Positions 1 through 10,600 of a stretch of 47,373 bases of DNA are shown in pieces. The DNA is from a virus. Positions within the stretch are counted from its first letter, which is position 1, and the number at the start of each line of letters is the position of its first letter. The translations under genes were made by a program, and so were the position numbers. Location: positions 1 through 47,373 of IMG/VR virus record IMGVR_UViG_3300030329_005324; one strand, 5' to 3'. The notes beneath the pieces are model-generated. The model saw only the letters and a list, made by a program, of their open reading frames with translations. It was not told where the DNA came from and did no database searches.

Positions 1-197
1 AGAAAGAACCAACAAAAAAAGAATTGAAAATAATGATATATCAAATGGGTGAGAGAATTATGACTTTACAAATGTTTTTAGATTCTATGTCAACAGAGTT
101 TGGGAAATATCTTTTATTTAAAGGAGATACAGTAGAGTTCGATAAATTTAAGAAAAAGTATGAAGAAAAGGAGAACAAGGAAAAGAAAGATGGCTAA
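1..197 (+). CDS. Partial hypothetical protein (5' end outside the window)
   Basis: An open frame runs from the left edge (first complete codon at base 3) to a TAA at 195-197. It has no stop and no convincing start with a ribosome binding site, although in-frame ATGs occur at 33, 45 and 60. The readable product is about 64 residues, with hydrophobic/amphipathic stretches in the middle and a very lysine/glutamate-rich C-terminus. Its last eight bases overlap the next gene, whose ATG lies at 190, which supports both being translated as an operon. I do not recognise the family. Confidence 0.6.
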   Translation, partial: KEPTKKELKIMIYQMGERIMTLQMFLDSMSTEFGKYLLFKGDTVEFDKFKKKYEEKENKEKKDG

Positions 198-342
198 ATT
201 TTTTAAAGTAAAAGACTTGTCGCCAGAGAGAAACTTGAAGAAATATCAATTAAAGAAATATGGTAAATGCTTTCGATGCAATGAGCCTATAGAAAAAAAT
301 TGCAAAGCAGTGTGTATTAATTGCGGATACAAAGATTCATGA
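190..342 (+). CDS. Small zinc-ribbon-like protein, 50 aa
   Basis: The product starts MAKFFKVKDL and has a C-terminal cysteine cluster (CFRC, then CKAVCINC), the usual layout of a small zinc ribbon that binds nucleic acid or a protein partner. An in-frame ATG at 160 would add ten basic residues, but it lacks a ribosome binding site. The ATG at 190 follows AAGGAAAAG and overlaps the stop of the upstream gene, so I use 190. Metal binding is inferred from cysteine spacing. The function is unknown; small zinc proteins of this kind are common in phage early regions. Confidence 0.65.
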   Translation: MAKFFKVKDLSPERNLKKYQLKKYGKCFRCNEPIEKNCKAVCINCGYKDS

Positions 343-373
343 GAGGTTATTATAACGCATCAGGATGATAGCG

Positions 374-526
374 ATGAGTAATATGCACGATAGAATACCT
401 ATAATTCTAAACAAACTAAACAAGGAGATAGAAAATGCCTGTAAAAAAAGAAAAGAAAAAAGATGTAAAGCCTGTGGAGCAAGAATCAAAAAATCTAGAA
501 ATCCACGAATTAACAATAAGGATTGA
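374..526 (+). CDS. Possible overlapping small zinc-binding ORF, 50 aa
   Basis: This is a short frame starting at ATG 374 (or 365), with product MSNMHDRIPI... and a CKACGARIKK segment that looks like half of a zinc ribbon, embedded in many lysines and arginines. It overlaps the next gene (435-647) by about 92 bases in a different frame, and both cannot be assumed real. The neighbouring ORF has the better ribosome binding site. I list this one because of the cysteine motif, which resembles that of the 190-342 protein; only conservation across relatives can settle it. Confidence 0.3.
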   Translation: MSNMHDRIPIILNKLNKEIENACKKRKEKRCKACGARIKKSRNPRINNKD

Positions 527-647
527 AAACGCTGAAAAAAAGGTAGAAGAATGTTATATTAAAATGAATGGAGCATTGGCACAGTTAACAGCATTGACTA
601 GTTTATTACCTAAAATAGATAAATGTTGTAAAAGATTAGGGATATAA
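435..647 (+). CDS. Hypothetical coiled-coil protein, 70 aa
   Basis: The ATG is preceded by AAGGAGATAGAAA, a strong ribosome binding site. The N-terminus is very lysine-rich (about residues 3-12). A predicted helical/coiled-coil segment follows from about residue 20 to 55, and there are cysteines at the end (DKCCKRLGI). I do not recognise it. It lies in the short rightward block between the zinc-ribbon gene and the nuclease gene and is probably co-transcribed with them. Confidence 0.65.
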   Translation: MPVKKEKKKDVKPVEQESKNLEIHELTIRIENAEKKVEECYIKMNGALAQLTALTSLLPKIDKCCKRLGI

Positions 648-666
648 CTATATTAAGGAGCGTTTT

Positions 667-1035
667 ATGAAAACATCATCTAAAAAAAGTAAAGGGAGAA
701 GACTCCAAAACTACGTTAGAGACAATCTCTTATCAGCTTTCCCTTCTCTTGAAGAAGATGATGTCAAGGTAGCTATTATGGGAGAAAGTGGGGAGGATAT
801 TAAGCTTTCTCCTGCTGCCAAAAAGAAAATAAGGTACAGTTTCGAATGCAAGAATGTAGAGAGATTAAACATTTGGCAAGCCATAGAGCAATCAGAAACT
901 AACTGCGAAGACAGAACGCCAGTTGTAGTATTTAAAAGAAATCGTTCAAAGACATACTTAACAATAGAGCTTGATAGCTTTATAAAACTTATAAGGGAAG
1001 AAAACAGTGGGACAAATTTATCAGAAAAGACTTAA
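667..1035 (+). CDS. PD-(D/E)XK-type endonuclease (resolvase-like), 122 aa
   Basis: A small basic protein. The active-site pattern is visible: Asp44 in SGEDIKLSP, then Glu60-Cys-Lys62 in YSFECKN on what would be the next strand, followed by a helix (LNIWQAIEQSE) and a strand pair (TPVVVFKRNRSKTYLTIEL). This is the core of the PD-(D/E)XK nuclease/Holliday-junction-resolvase-like fold often found in phages. The likely role is processing branched DNA during phage replication or packaging. The start follows AAGGAGCG. It is the last clearly real gene of the rightward block. The assignment rests on motif order; the exact substrate is inferred. Confidence 0.75.
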   Translation: MKTSSKKSKGRRLQNYVRDNLLSAFPSLEEDDVKVAIMGESGEDIKLSPAAKKKIRYSFECKNVERLNIWQAIEQSETNCEDRTPVVVFKRNRSKTYLTIELDSFIKLIREENSGTNLSEKT

Positions 1036-1147
1036 GCATAGTAACAAAATGGATTTAAGAATAGAAAAAGCTATACTAGAAGATAGTGCAAATTTATCTA
1101 AGATTGTTAAACAAAAATATTACTGTGTGAGCAAAGTTGAAGCTTAA
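1007..1147 (+). CDS. Possible small ORF, 46 aa (GTG start)
   Basis: A short frame overlapping the 3' end of the nuclease gene. GTG at 1007 is preceded by AAGGGAAG; a later in-frame ATG lies at 1049. The product is basic and then helical, ending in a tyrosine/cysteine-containing stretch. I do not recognise it. It is compatible with a translationally coupled tail-end gene, but the length and the non-ATG start make it uncertain. Confidence 0.3.
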   Translation: MGQIYQKRLKHSNKMDLRIEKAILEDSANLSKIVKQKYYCVSKVEA

Positions 1148-1253
1148 AATATTTATAACTCTAATTACAATATCTATATTCTGTATGGGTGAAATCTTCA
1201 TAGGGACAGTCTTTGCCTCTTCTTGGCTGTTTCTGTGGGGAATGATGTCTTAA
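1137..1253 (+). CDS. Possible tiny membrane protein, 38 aa (TTG start)
   Basis: Reading from TTG 1137 gives a basic start (MKLK) followed by two hydrophobic stretches, about residues 4-16 and 19-34, with tryptophans near the end (WLFLW). The composition is that of a small membrane protein, possibly a toxin-like or lysis-modulating peptide. The ribosome binding site is weak; a shorter version could start at ATG 1185. Its stop overlaps by four bases the end of the convergent late operon. Hydrophobicity is what I see; function is unknown. Confidence 0.35.
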   Translation: MKLKIFITLITISIFCMGEIFIGTVFASSWLFLWGMMS

Positions 1254-4200
1254 AAGCCTGTACTCTTTATTCCAGCACCTTGTTTTATTATAGGTCCAAA
1301 TGTACCTCTAAAAGGTATGAATGGGTCAACTATTTCATAAGCTCCATGCTTTAAATCTTCAGAGTCTCCATTTATTGCCCCAGCCATGATAGACCACAAT
1401 ATGTCAAAAGGTTTTTGAACTCCTAATCCAACAAAACTATGCCTTAATATATTAGACATAGCCCACCTAGTAGTGCTTTCATCTTCATCATCAAGTAAAG
1501 ACCTTAACAGTATCGTTAAAGGCAAGAGCATTAAACCTAATAAATCAGAACGCATCCCACCTACTGATTGTAATCCAAATTTCCTAAGAGCATATCTAAC
1601 TACACTTCCACCTACTGGTCCAAATAATATTAAGTCCATCAGTAATGTTATCGGGCCTTGCAATAATAAGAAATCTCTTAATTGAGCAAATTCATGATTA
1701 GCCATTCTTGTTTCTTTACTTGTAAAATATCTAAGCTTTCCACCTCTATAAAACTCTCTTCTAGCTTCTTTTTGAAATTGATGAACTTTTTTAAACCATA
1801 TTCTCCAAGTTTGTCTAACGTGAGGGTCCTCTATAGTAGCAATAATATCCTCATAATCAAGCATTGCATCTAATCCAGTTTGAAACATTTTCCAATCTTT
1901 AGCAAATTTTTGAACTGACCATATTTTAAATTTACCTATAATACCTCCACCAAGAGGTGAATGAAACATATTGGGCGCATCTTGAGGAGTCAATCCAAAG
2001 TTTGCTGCTCTTGAGTAAAGCCTTCCAAATTCCATAGCTAAAATTAAATCTTCACCCTTAAGGTCTTTAACTGGCTGTCTTTTAATAAGACCAGCATCAA
2101 AAGCTTTATTTACACCGATAACAAAAGATATAGTTCTTATCCACTCTTCTCCAGCAGACATAGTTAATCCTATCTCGTTAACTTTATCAGATACAAATTT
2201 AAATATCTGACCTGGACCAGATTTAATCATTTTAGGAATAAAATTCTTAACACTAACATTTTCCATAACAGGACTAAATTCCCATTCTTTAGTTATAGCC
2301 CAGTTAACATATTTTTGAGCAAACCCCTTTATCCTTCTACGCTTAACAATATTTTTTCTATTAATAACTCTTTGCTCTTCAGGAATCATATTCTTAAGTT
2401 CCCATTTCATATAATTAGGAGAGGCTGCTATAATTTCTTCTATCTGTTTTTCTAAAATTTCTTCTAAATCTTTAATACTTTTAGCCTTAGAGTAAACGCC
2501 ACGTAACTTCTTATTCTTTTTCATACTTCTTTTCATAGCATAATACCTAATTATCTCACCTAATATTTTATTATGAGTATCAAGTTCTATAGTGTCATGT
2601 ATATAATCAGATGTTAATGTTTTATTAAAAAAATCTCTAAATTCAATTACACCAGAACGCTGTATGAAATCTCTCCATCCTTCTTTATCTTCTTTATACG
2701 CAGCTAAACCTTCTGATAGAGATTTAGTCCCCCAATCTATAATATTTTGCTGTATTGCAGTCATATTTTGAAGCGTAGTGCCCATACCTGAAAGATACTG
2801 ACCACTAATGCCACTAGATATTATTCTAAACCATTCTTGCGCAACAGAAGGGTCTATTTTAATATTTAATCTACCTAATTGCCTTACAATATCTTGTGTC
2901 CCTAAATTAAAGGGGCCTATCTTTGCTTTAACATCAGTGAACCCGAAAGGAACTTTAAAATAATTAAGTATCATATCTCTGATAGTATCAGACTTAGCTC
3001 TACCCATCTGCTCAATTGTAGTAGCAATCAAATAATTTCTTTCAATAGCACTCATACTTCTTTTTAAAGATGCCTGATAGGAGCCCGAGTCTGCTCTCAT
3101 ATGCAAAGGATGTATAGTATTAGAAAGTTTTTTCATATGAACTTGATGTCTTATAAAAGGTATGCTTTCACCTTCAGCCATATAATCAATAGTTATTTCA
3201 TCTTGCCTATTTAACATATCTGTATATCTATCAGCAATTTCTAGTAAAGATTTTTTCTTAGCCTTTAGTTCAAAATATGTTTTATTCTTAAGGCCTTGAG
3301 CTTCCATTTGCATAAGAGCTGGGTCTATCCCATTTTCAATATCTTTCAGTATTGTTTTAATTTGTTTTTCAAATATCATAGGAAGCCTAATCGGGCTATA
3401 GACTGCTGGAAAGTGATTTCTCTTATGCCTCCTAGGCTCATTAGTAGTTTCCCAGTAAGGATTAATAACAGCCAGTCCAGAAATAGAATCTCTTATCTTT
3501 ACAGCTATGCTCCATTTTTCAGGACCTAATTGAGTTTTCAATTGATGCTCGTAATCAGCTATATCTTTTTTCTTCATACCCTTAGGATAAGAACCAAAAA
3601 GAACAAAATCTAAAGCCTCTCCATCTAGCTTAAATACTTTACTAAATGATTTTCTTATAGCTTCAACTGATTTTTCAGTAGCATTTTTAGTATATCTATA
3701 TAATTCATCATCTAGCTTTCTAAATCTTTCTTTAGCTTTATCTAATCCTTTTCTAACTTCTGGTAAATTAGTATTAACATAAAACTTACCTCCTTCAAAT
3801 TCTTTTAAAGGTACATATCTACCAAACATATACATAGGGCTTCCATCTTTATAAAATCTTTCAGGTGCTGGAAAATAGTCTTCAGCTATTACAAGGTCTC
3901 CCAACTCTTCATCATATTTAACTAAAGTATTGTTAAAGCTATCTCCTTTATTGCTCCATATAAATATTCTTAATAAATTTTCTTGATTTCTAGACTTATT
4001 TCCACCTAAAAAATCTGCTAATAAATGAACTTCATCTACAATATCGTCCCAACCATAATCACGCTTAGTCTTTAAAAGTTTAGGTTTTTGAAGAAAGTCT
4101 TTTATTCTGCCCATCATTTGATAAGGATATTTTTCAACAGCTTTTACAGCTAAATAGAAAGCTCCTGTTTTTTCTTTCATTGCTAAATTCTTAGGAAGCG

Positions 4201-4681
4201 TAAGGCTCACCATCCACTTACCAAAAACTCCTGTACCTAATGTCCTACCATCTCCTGCTTTAGCCCAAGAGGTTAACTGGAGAAGCATATTATTTAATGC
4301 AGATTTTGGCAACTCATCTAGCTTTGCCCCTAAATCATCTCCTTCTTTCCTAAGTACTTTAGGGTGATTTTCTATTATATATTGCCTAGCCCAATCCCAA
4401 TAAATTTCATTATTTTTAAGTATTGACTGTATTCTTATAGCAAGTTTTAGATTATTTGCTTTCTTTCCATATATAGTATCCAAAGCGCCTTCAAAATCTT
4501 CTGCAGTTAGAACAGCATCACCAAAAGTCTTTTCTAAGAAATCGTTTAAAGGCTTTAATTTATCTTCAGATATATAAGCGAATTTAACAATAGCATCATT
4601 GACATATTGAGTTCTATGTAAGTTCCCCTGCTTTATATCGTCTACTAATTTTCTTCTAATATCACATACATTATCAGCCAT
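1250..4681 (-). CDS. Large late virion protein, 1143 aa, with C-terminal membrane segments
   Basis: This is the last gene of the leftward late operon. The start is taken at ATG 4681, which overlaps the stop of the 4199-aa gene as TAATG; AAGGAG lies about 12 bases upstream. A TTG at 4690 is open but too close to that site. The protein is mostly helical and charged, with a glycine-rich segment near residue 624 (GQYLSGMGTTLQN). Hydrophobic stretches lie at about 1000-1022 (ITLLMDLILFGPVGG) and 1045-1060 (LMLLPLTILLRSLL). The C-terminus has EIVDPFIPFRG. By position and composition it is probably an internal virion protein that is ejected and inserts into the cell envelope with the giant protein. 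It could carry a C-terminal polyvalent-protein-associated domain; I cannot verify this. Confidence 0.8.
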   Translation of the reverse strand: MADNVCDIRRKLVDDIKQGNLHRTQYVNDAIVKFAYISEDKLKPLNDFLEKTFGDAVLTAEDFEGALDTIYGKKANNLKLAIRIQSILKNNEIYWDWARQYIIENHPKVLRKEGDDLGAKLDELPKSALNNMLLQLTSWAKAGDGRTLGTGVFGKWMVSLTLPKNLAMKEKTGAFYLAVKAVEKYPYQMMGRIKDFLQKPKLLKTKRDYGWDDIVDEVHLLADFLGGNKSRNQENLLRIFIWSNKGDSFNNTLVKYDEELGDLVIAEDYFPAPERFYKDGSPMYMFGRYVPLKEFEGGKFYVNTNLPEVRKGLDKAKERFRKLDDELYRYTKNATEKSVEAIRKSFSKVFKLDGEALDFVLFGSYPKGMKKKDIADYEHQLKTQLGPEKWSIAVKIRDSISGLAVINPYWETTNEPRRHKRNHFPAVYSPIRLPMIFEKQIKTILKDIENGIDPALMQMEAQGLKNKTYFELKAKKKSLLEIADRYTDMLNRQDEITIDYMAEGESIPFIRHQVHMKKLSNTIHPLHMRADSGSYQASLKRSMSAIERNYLIATTIEQMGRAKSDTIRDMILNYFKVPFGFTDVKAKIGPFNLGTQDIVRQLGRLNIKIDPSVAQEWFRIISSGISGQYLSGMGTTLQNMTAIQQNIIDWGTKSLSEGLAAYKEDKEGWRDFIQRSGVIEFRDFFNKTLTSDYIHDTIELDTHNKILGEIIRYYAMKRSMKKNKKLRGVYSKAKSIKDLEEILEKQIEEIIAASPNYMKWELKNMIPEEQRVINRKNIVKRRRIKGFAQKYVNWAITKEWEFSPVMENVSVKNFIPKMIKSGPGQIFKFVSDKVNEIGLTMSAGEEWIRTISFVIGVNKAFDAGLIKRQPVKDLKGEDLILAMEFGRLYSRAANFGLTPQDAPNMFHSPLGGGIIGKFKIWSVQKFAKDWKMFQTGLDAMLDYEDIIATIEDPHVRQTWRIWFKKVHQFQKEARREFYRGGKLRYFTSKETRMANHEFAQLRDFLLLQGPITLLMDLILFGPVGGSVVRYALRKFGLQSVGGMRSDLLGLMLLPLTILLRSLLDDEDESTTRWAMSNILRHSFVGLGVQKPFDILWSIMAGAINGDSEDLKHGAYEIVDPFIPFRGTFGPIIKQGAGIKSTGF

Positions 4682-7600
4682 TACGTGCAATCTCTCCTTA
4701 TAACATCTTCAATAGAACTGTAGTTAGCTCTAGTATCCGTAGGTTCTATAACTGTATTTCCTGGAATTTTAAGATATTTATTATAGTTATTATAATACTT
4801 TTTCAAGACTTTTTCACTTAATAATTGTCTTTCTTTTGTGCTTTCACTGGCAGGAGGTAACATTCTAAAATTCCTCATCCTACCATAACCACCTTTACCA
4901 GATTCTAATTTTTCAGAAGTTTTTATAAATCCTCTGAGATACCATATAGTACCTATAACCTTAGCAACTTCTGACAGCTCTGTATATGTATGTATTATTT
5001 CAGGAGTATTTTCTTGACGTTTCCAATATTTCTCAGTCATATCAACAACATCAGCATTTCTTTCAAGTGTTTGTGGCCCCATACTATCTAGGTCTTTCAA
5101 TGATTCCATATATGCATTCCCCATCTGTTGCCTATATAGAGTTCCTTTTTTAAATTCAGAACGATACCACTGTTCCCTGCTCATATTCTTAGGCACATTG
5201 CCTAACTTTAAATCTTTTTTATAAGCATTATCTAGCAATTTATCTAAATCCCTGTCAATAGCTTCATTAGCAAATCTATGAGCATTATTATGTAGATGTC
5301 TATTCAACTTAAATATAGTATCCTCATAGCCAACCTTATCATACTTAATCACATGCTCTCTCATAGTTCTCATAGGGGCAAGTATCAAGTCTTCCCAAGG
5401 CGAGCTCAAGACACTGTCTTCTGTAAACTCTATATCAGTTATTTCTCCCACTCTATCAGAATTCATAGTATCTAAAGCATTTCTATCTAATATCCATTTA
5501 AATCTATCTCTAACATAACTGTCAAACTCATTCGATTTATCTATAATAGTATCAGTATAAAAATTATTCCAACCCTCTCCCTGTATAAATTCACCACCTC
5601 CACGTAATCTACCTGGGTTTTTATGCATTTCCAATAGAGGGAATAAGGCTCCATAATTTCTTTCTAGGTCTATCTCATCCCATGGCCCTATTTCATTTCC
5701 TTCTTTATCTACAGTTTTAAATAACATAGCATAAAGATTTTTAACATCATAACCCCATCCTTCTAAAAGCATAAATTTAGAGTTATCTACAGCTGCTTGT
5801 ATATAGAGTCTTAAAACATCTCTTACTTTCATGTCTTCTTGAGCTGGTTCAAAAAATATTTTCTCATCAAGGCTTCTTAAAGCTACTATATCACCGTCAA
5901 TTACAAAAGATTTATAAACTCTTGAAAGTTGCCCATACACATTTAGAATATTGGCTATCTCCCCAATAGATGTTTCGCCATAAGCTAAAGCTGACATAAG
6001 TTTATATCTATCATTTTTATTAGAAAAAACTAAGTCACTTCTACCTTCTGGAACATAATCTGATAAATTTATACCCTTTATATCACCAACAGATTTTAAT
6101 GTATCCTTTATAGCAGATAAATGAGAATCTGTAAGAGCTTCTATTTGAAGTTCATCGCCATCATTATCTCCTTCAAATCTTGCATATATATCATGGGGAT
6201 GCATTTCTACCAAACCCATTCTGCTATGTATTCTTCTAATAGTTAGCACACCTACGCCACCTATATGAGGCACAGGGTATCTTGCGGCAGCAACTTCTAC
6301 ATCATTATTTTTTAGCCATTCATTTATTTTAGGAATCATTCCAGGCCTCATAGCTTCCTTAACACTGATTCCCTTGTCTAATGCATATCTTTTATAAACT
6401 ACAGCAGCATTATGCCTACCTATAGCTATTTCACCTATACCTAAGTCTCCTTTAAGGTTTCCAGTTATCTTCAATCTTGAACCCAATTGATATCCAGATT
6501 TAAGTATTTTCCTCATTCTTTTAGTATACAATATTTGATTTAAAAGAGGCTCTAATCCTTGATGCATACCAGCTCCAAGTTTTGCATGCTCTAATGCAGC
6601 TAAACTATATCCTTCTAAATCTTTAGTTTCTATTATATCTTTTAAAAATGTGAGTATTTTTTCTTCAGGACCTACATCTCTTTTTAATTTAGTATCATAG
6701 GTAGTGGTGGCGTATCCCCAAAACTTAGCTAATTGTTTGTTTATCTGACTTAAAATATCTCTTTTCCAAGCTTTAATAACTTCATTGTTATTTTCTGGAA
6801 CATATCCATACCACTGAACACCATGAGTCCCAGTCGATGTAGCTTTATCTCTATAAGTAATAAATCCTATAGATTGACCAGATATATCTTCATGCACAGT
6901 ATCTAAAGCTATATTATCATTAACCTTAACTTCGTCTCTTGTAGCAAGCACATCTATTCTATTTCCATCTGCATCTTCAATTCTTCCATTATTATCTATT
7001 CTTGCGACCAATCTTTCGTCAGGAGTTCCTTTATCATACCATATCTCCATATTCCTACTAGGTTTTATCATCTCGTGCTTCATCATTAAAGTCTTATTAT
7101 TAGGACCTCTCCAATAAACAACATTTTTATTGCTACCAGACTCTCTTAAAACACCTCCATATTTAACTAAATTACCCCACATTTGATTTCCAGCAAAACT
7201 TCCACCATCATTTATATATTTCCAACCAACTCCATCTACATATTGCATTGCAGGAGTCTCCTTTCCTGTTTCGGTATCTACAAATGTAGTTTTCTGCTCT
7301 CCTGTTTTATCATTTCCATAATCAAATATTTTTAAATTAAAACTAGGCATATCCTTACTAACAGTACTAGGTGTAAAAGGTATCTTAATACGAACCATAT
7401 TATTTGCAGCTCCTTTCGCATCTCCTAGATACCCAGGCCATATTTTTTTCATAGCTTCATGAACAGCTATATCTTTTGCATCTTTAAAACCAGCTATCAT
7501 ATCGTCTCTATCATGAGGGATAAATCCATAACTAATCTCTTTCTTTATATATGCCTTGATATCTCTAGCCTGTTCTTTAGCATAGGTTGTGATTTTAGTT

Positions 7601-10600
7601 AGCCCTATCCTACGCTTCTCGCCTCTAGTAAATACGATAGCTAAACCTAACTTTTCTAATTCTTTTTCAAGTATATCATAGTGAGATGAATTTAAAAATC
7701 CATATGTATCTTGAAGTGTATCCACTTTTCTTCTTTGTCTAGGATTCCAGATTTTTTCAATCTTATAAAAATCTCTATTAGATATCCATTTTATAAGACC
7801 TTTCCCTCCATTATATTCAAATAAAGTAATTTTTTGACCAGACACATTAGCATGTTTAGTCATCTTATTTTCTGGACCTTTTAACTCTACATCAAAATGA
7901 AGCTGATTGTCAGCTCCCATTTTAGCAACAAGAACATAACTGTCTCTCTCATTCTTTCCATTCTCACGATTTGTCCATACATAGCTATTTATTCTATAAT
8001 AAAATCTTTTAGTCATTTGCTTCTGATATTCTGTTAAGCCTTCGTAAGTTTTCTTAGTTAAACTATGCATAACTCCATCTCTTTTAACAAATTCTTCAAA
8101 TGAATCAGTTTTACGAGCTTCTTTTTTAAGCTCTACAAAATCAGATTCAGATATATATATATTTAAATGGCTTAACCAAGCACGTTCTGTCATACCTACT
8201 TCACTTTCTTTATGCTCTCCAGTTTCTCTTGAATTTCTTAACCCTTCTCTTACAACTTCACTTTCAAAATATTCAATAACTCTATCCTTAACATCATCAA
8301 GCTCAGCAATTTGTAACTTATTATCTCCTTTAATTTTATTTCTTTCTTGGACATCTTTAAAGTTCTTAAACTTGCCTTGAAACCATTCGATAAAATATTC
8401 TCTAGTAGATTCGTCATCTATTGCATTTATCATAGAATCTCTAAAATGCATATGGTCAACACCGCTAAATCCTTGATTTGCCATTATATTACCAATAGCA
8501 CTCCAAGCATCTTCAAAGATATGATTAAGCTCTGATTCCCTTGTTCTTCCTAGACCAGTTTGCTTTCTGCTTAAATCATTTGCCTTATTATAAACCTCCT
8601 CTTCTGTAGTTGGTTCATATTGCAAATCTTTTAATTCTTGAATCATAGGCTGAAATCTAGAAGGTATTAAAGCATGCCTGTCTAATATATCTACTCTAAC
8701 AAGCTCCCACTTAGACCAAGAAGGACGTTCTTTAGTTACCCTAACAATACCTTGCTTAGCAAGTTTATTCAAAGCTTTTGGAATTTGCCCTATATTACTA
8801 AATTCTATAGTATACCAACCCACTGGACCAAGCATCCCCTCTACAAAACCTCCTCTGCCTATTCTCCCAACATTAAATTCTTCTCCATCCTGAGTTTTTA
8901 TTTTAGTCTTTAAAAAAGTTTTCTTCCATTTATTTGTCATAGATGTATAGGCTTTTAAAATATGTGGATAATGGACTCTAGACTTATAAAAGATTGACTG
9001 AGCCTGAGGGTCTCTAAAATTCCAGTAATCTCTGTCAAGATTTCTTATAAAGTCTATAATTTGGGTATAATCTAACACCTCTCCTCCAGCAAAAGGATTT
9101 TCTTGATTTTCTATAGCTATTTTAAAAATATCTTCCATTACATCTAATGCTAAAGATTGTCTATCATTTAATGAAAGTATGTCTTTATCAGCAAACTTCC
9201 CATTACTGTCAAATAATTCGACAAAAGACTTCTCGTCAAAAACAAAGTCCCCTTTATTATCTTTTACTGCTTCAAGTGTTTTTTCTGCAAATTCCCATAA
9301 ACTAACTAGATTATCTGCTACCATTTCTTCTTCTGTTAAATAAATACTTCTAGCACCATCATTACCTTGTATAGGATGATTGCTATTTCCAGTCTGTATA
9401 TAAATATTTCCAGACTTTGAATTAGATGCATAACCTAATGCTGTAGGTAACAATATATCAAACCATCTCTTATAAAGATTGGCTAAATCTTCTGCTAATT
9501 GATATTGAGGGTGAGATATAGTTTGACCATCCTTGCCTCTAATAAATCCATCACCAAACTCAAGCTCTGCTGTTTCTTTATCGAACAAACCTTTGATGTC
9601 AATATATTTGTCATACATACTTTTAACAGTTGTATAAGAACGGAAATACAAATTAAGAAAATTCTTTATATAAAATTGAGCTGATTTAATATCGTATTCT
9701 ATATGACCAACATTATTTATCATATTGATAATGTTAAGCTGTTTATCAATCCTATTTTCTAGTTTTCTTATACGCTCTGAAGTGTATTTAATGCCTGGAA
9801 AAGGCTCCTCTAAATCATTATCAAGGGCTTTAGCTTTTAACATCTTTTCCAAATCACGTTGACTTTTCTCTAATTGCCTTTTCTCAAATGAGATATCACC
9901 TTCAGCATAAGATTGGTGGTCAGGATAAATATCGATTTGAGGCCTTAAAGGACTTTTTTTCTCAAACCAAGCTCTATTAAAGAAACCGTCTTTGCTAAGA
10001 TGTGATGTAAGTTTATTGCTCTCTAAAAATTCAAAAATAGCCATAGCTTCTTTATTGTTTAAAAGCTCACCCATATCCGTACGCATTAAATATAAAGGAA
10101 ATCCATTCATAAATGTATAAAATTCAATATACTTACTATCATTGAGCTTTTTATCGCTAATATTTTTATAATCAAAAGCAAGTAACTCATTCATATCCCT
10201 TTTTAAATGACCTTGATTAGTATTCCTATAAAGATTTGAAATCAATTGAAAGAATTTCTTTTTCAGCTTTTTAGCTTCAGGGGTATCTTCATAAAGAAAA
10301 TCGAAAAAGGGATTAGCACCTGGCATTTGACCTATATGAGTAATAAGGATTTGTCTATACTTAGAATAAATAACAGCTTTATCTGTAATATTTTCGATTA
10401 TATCAGAAACATCCTCACCGTTATCAACTCTTTCTCTAATTAATGCAAGTAAACTGTTATCCTTATTAAACTCTTTCATTATAATATGGCCTGGCTTAAA
10501 TGATATATCATTTTCAGTACCTGGCACACCTAATATATCTTTAGAACCTTTTTTTCCTTCAAAGAACTGGAGAACATCTTTCCATACAGGCCACTCTGAA

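Noticed and set aside
4682-4690. TTG start of the 1143-aa gene
   Set aside because: Only about three bases from AAGGAG; the ATG overlapping the stop of the giant gene is better.
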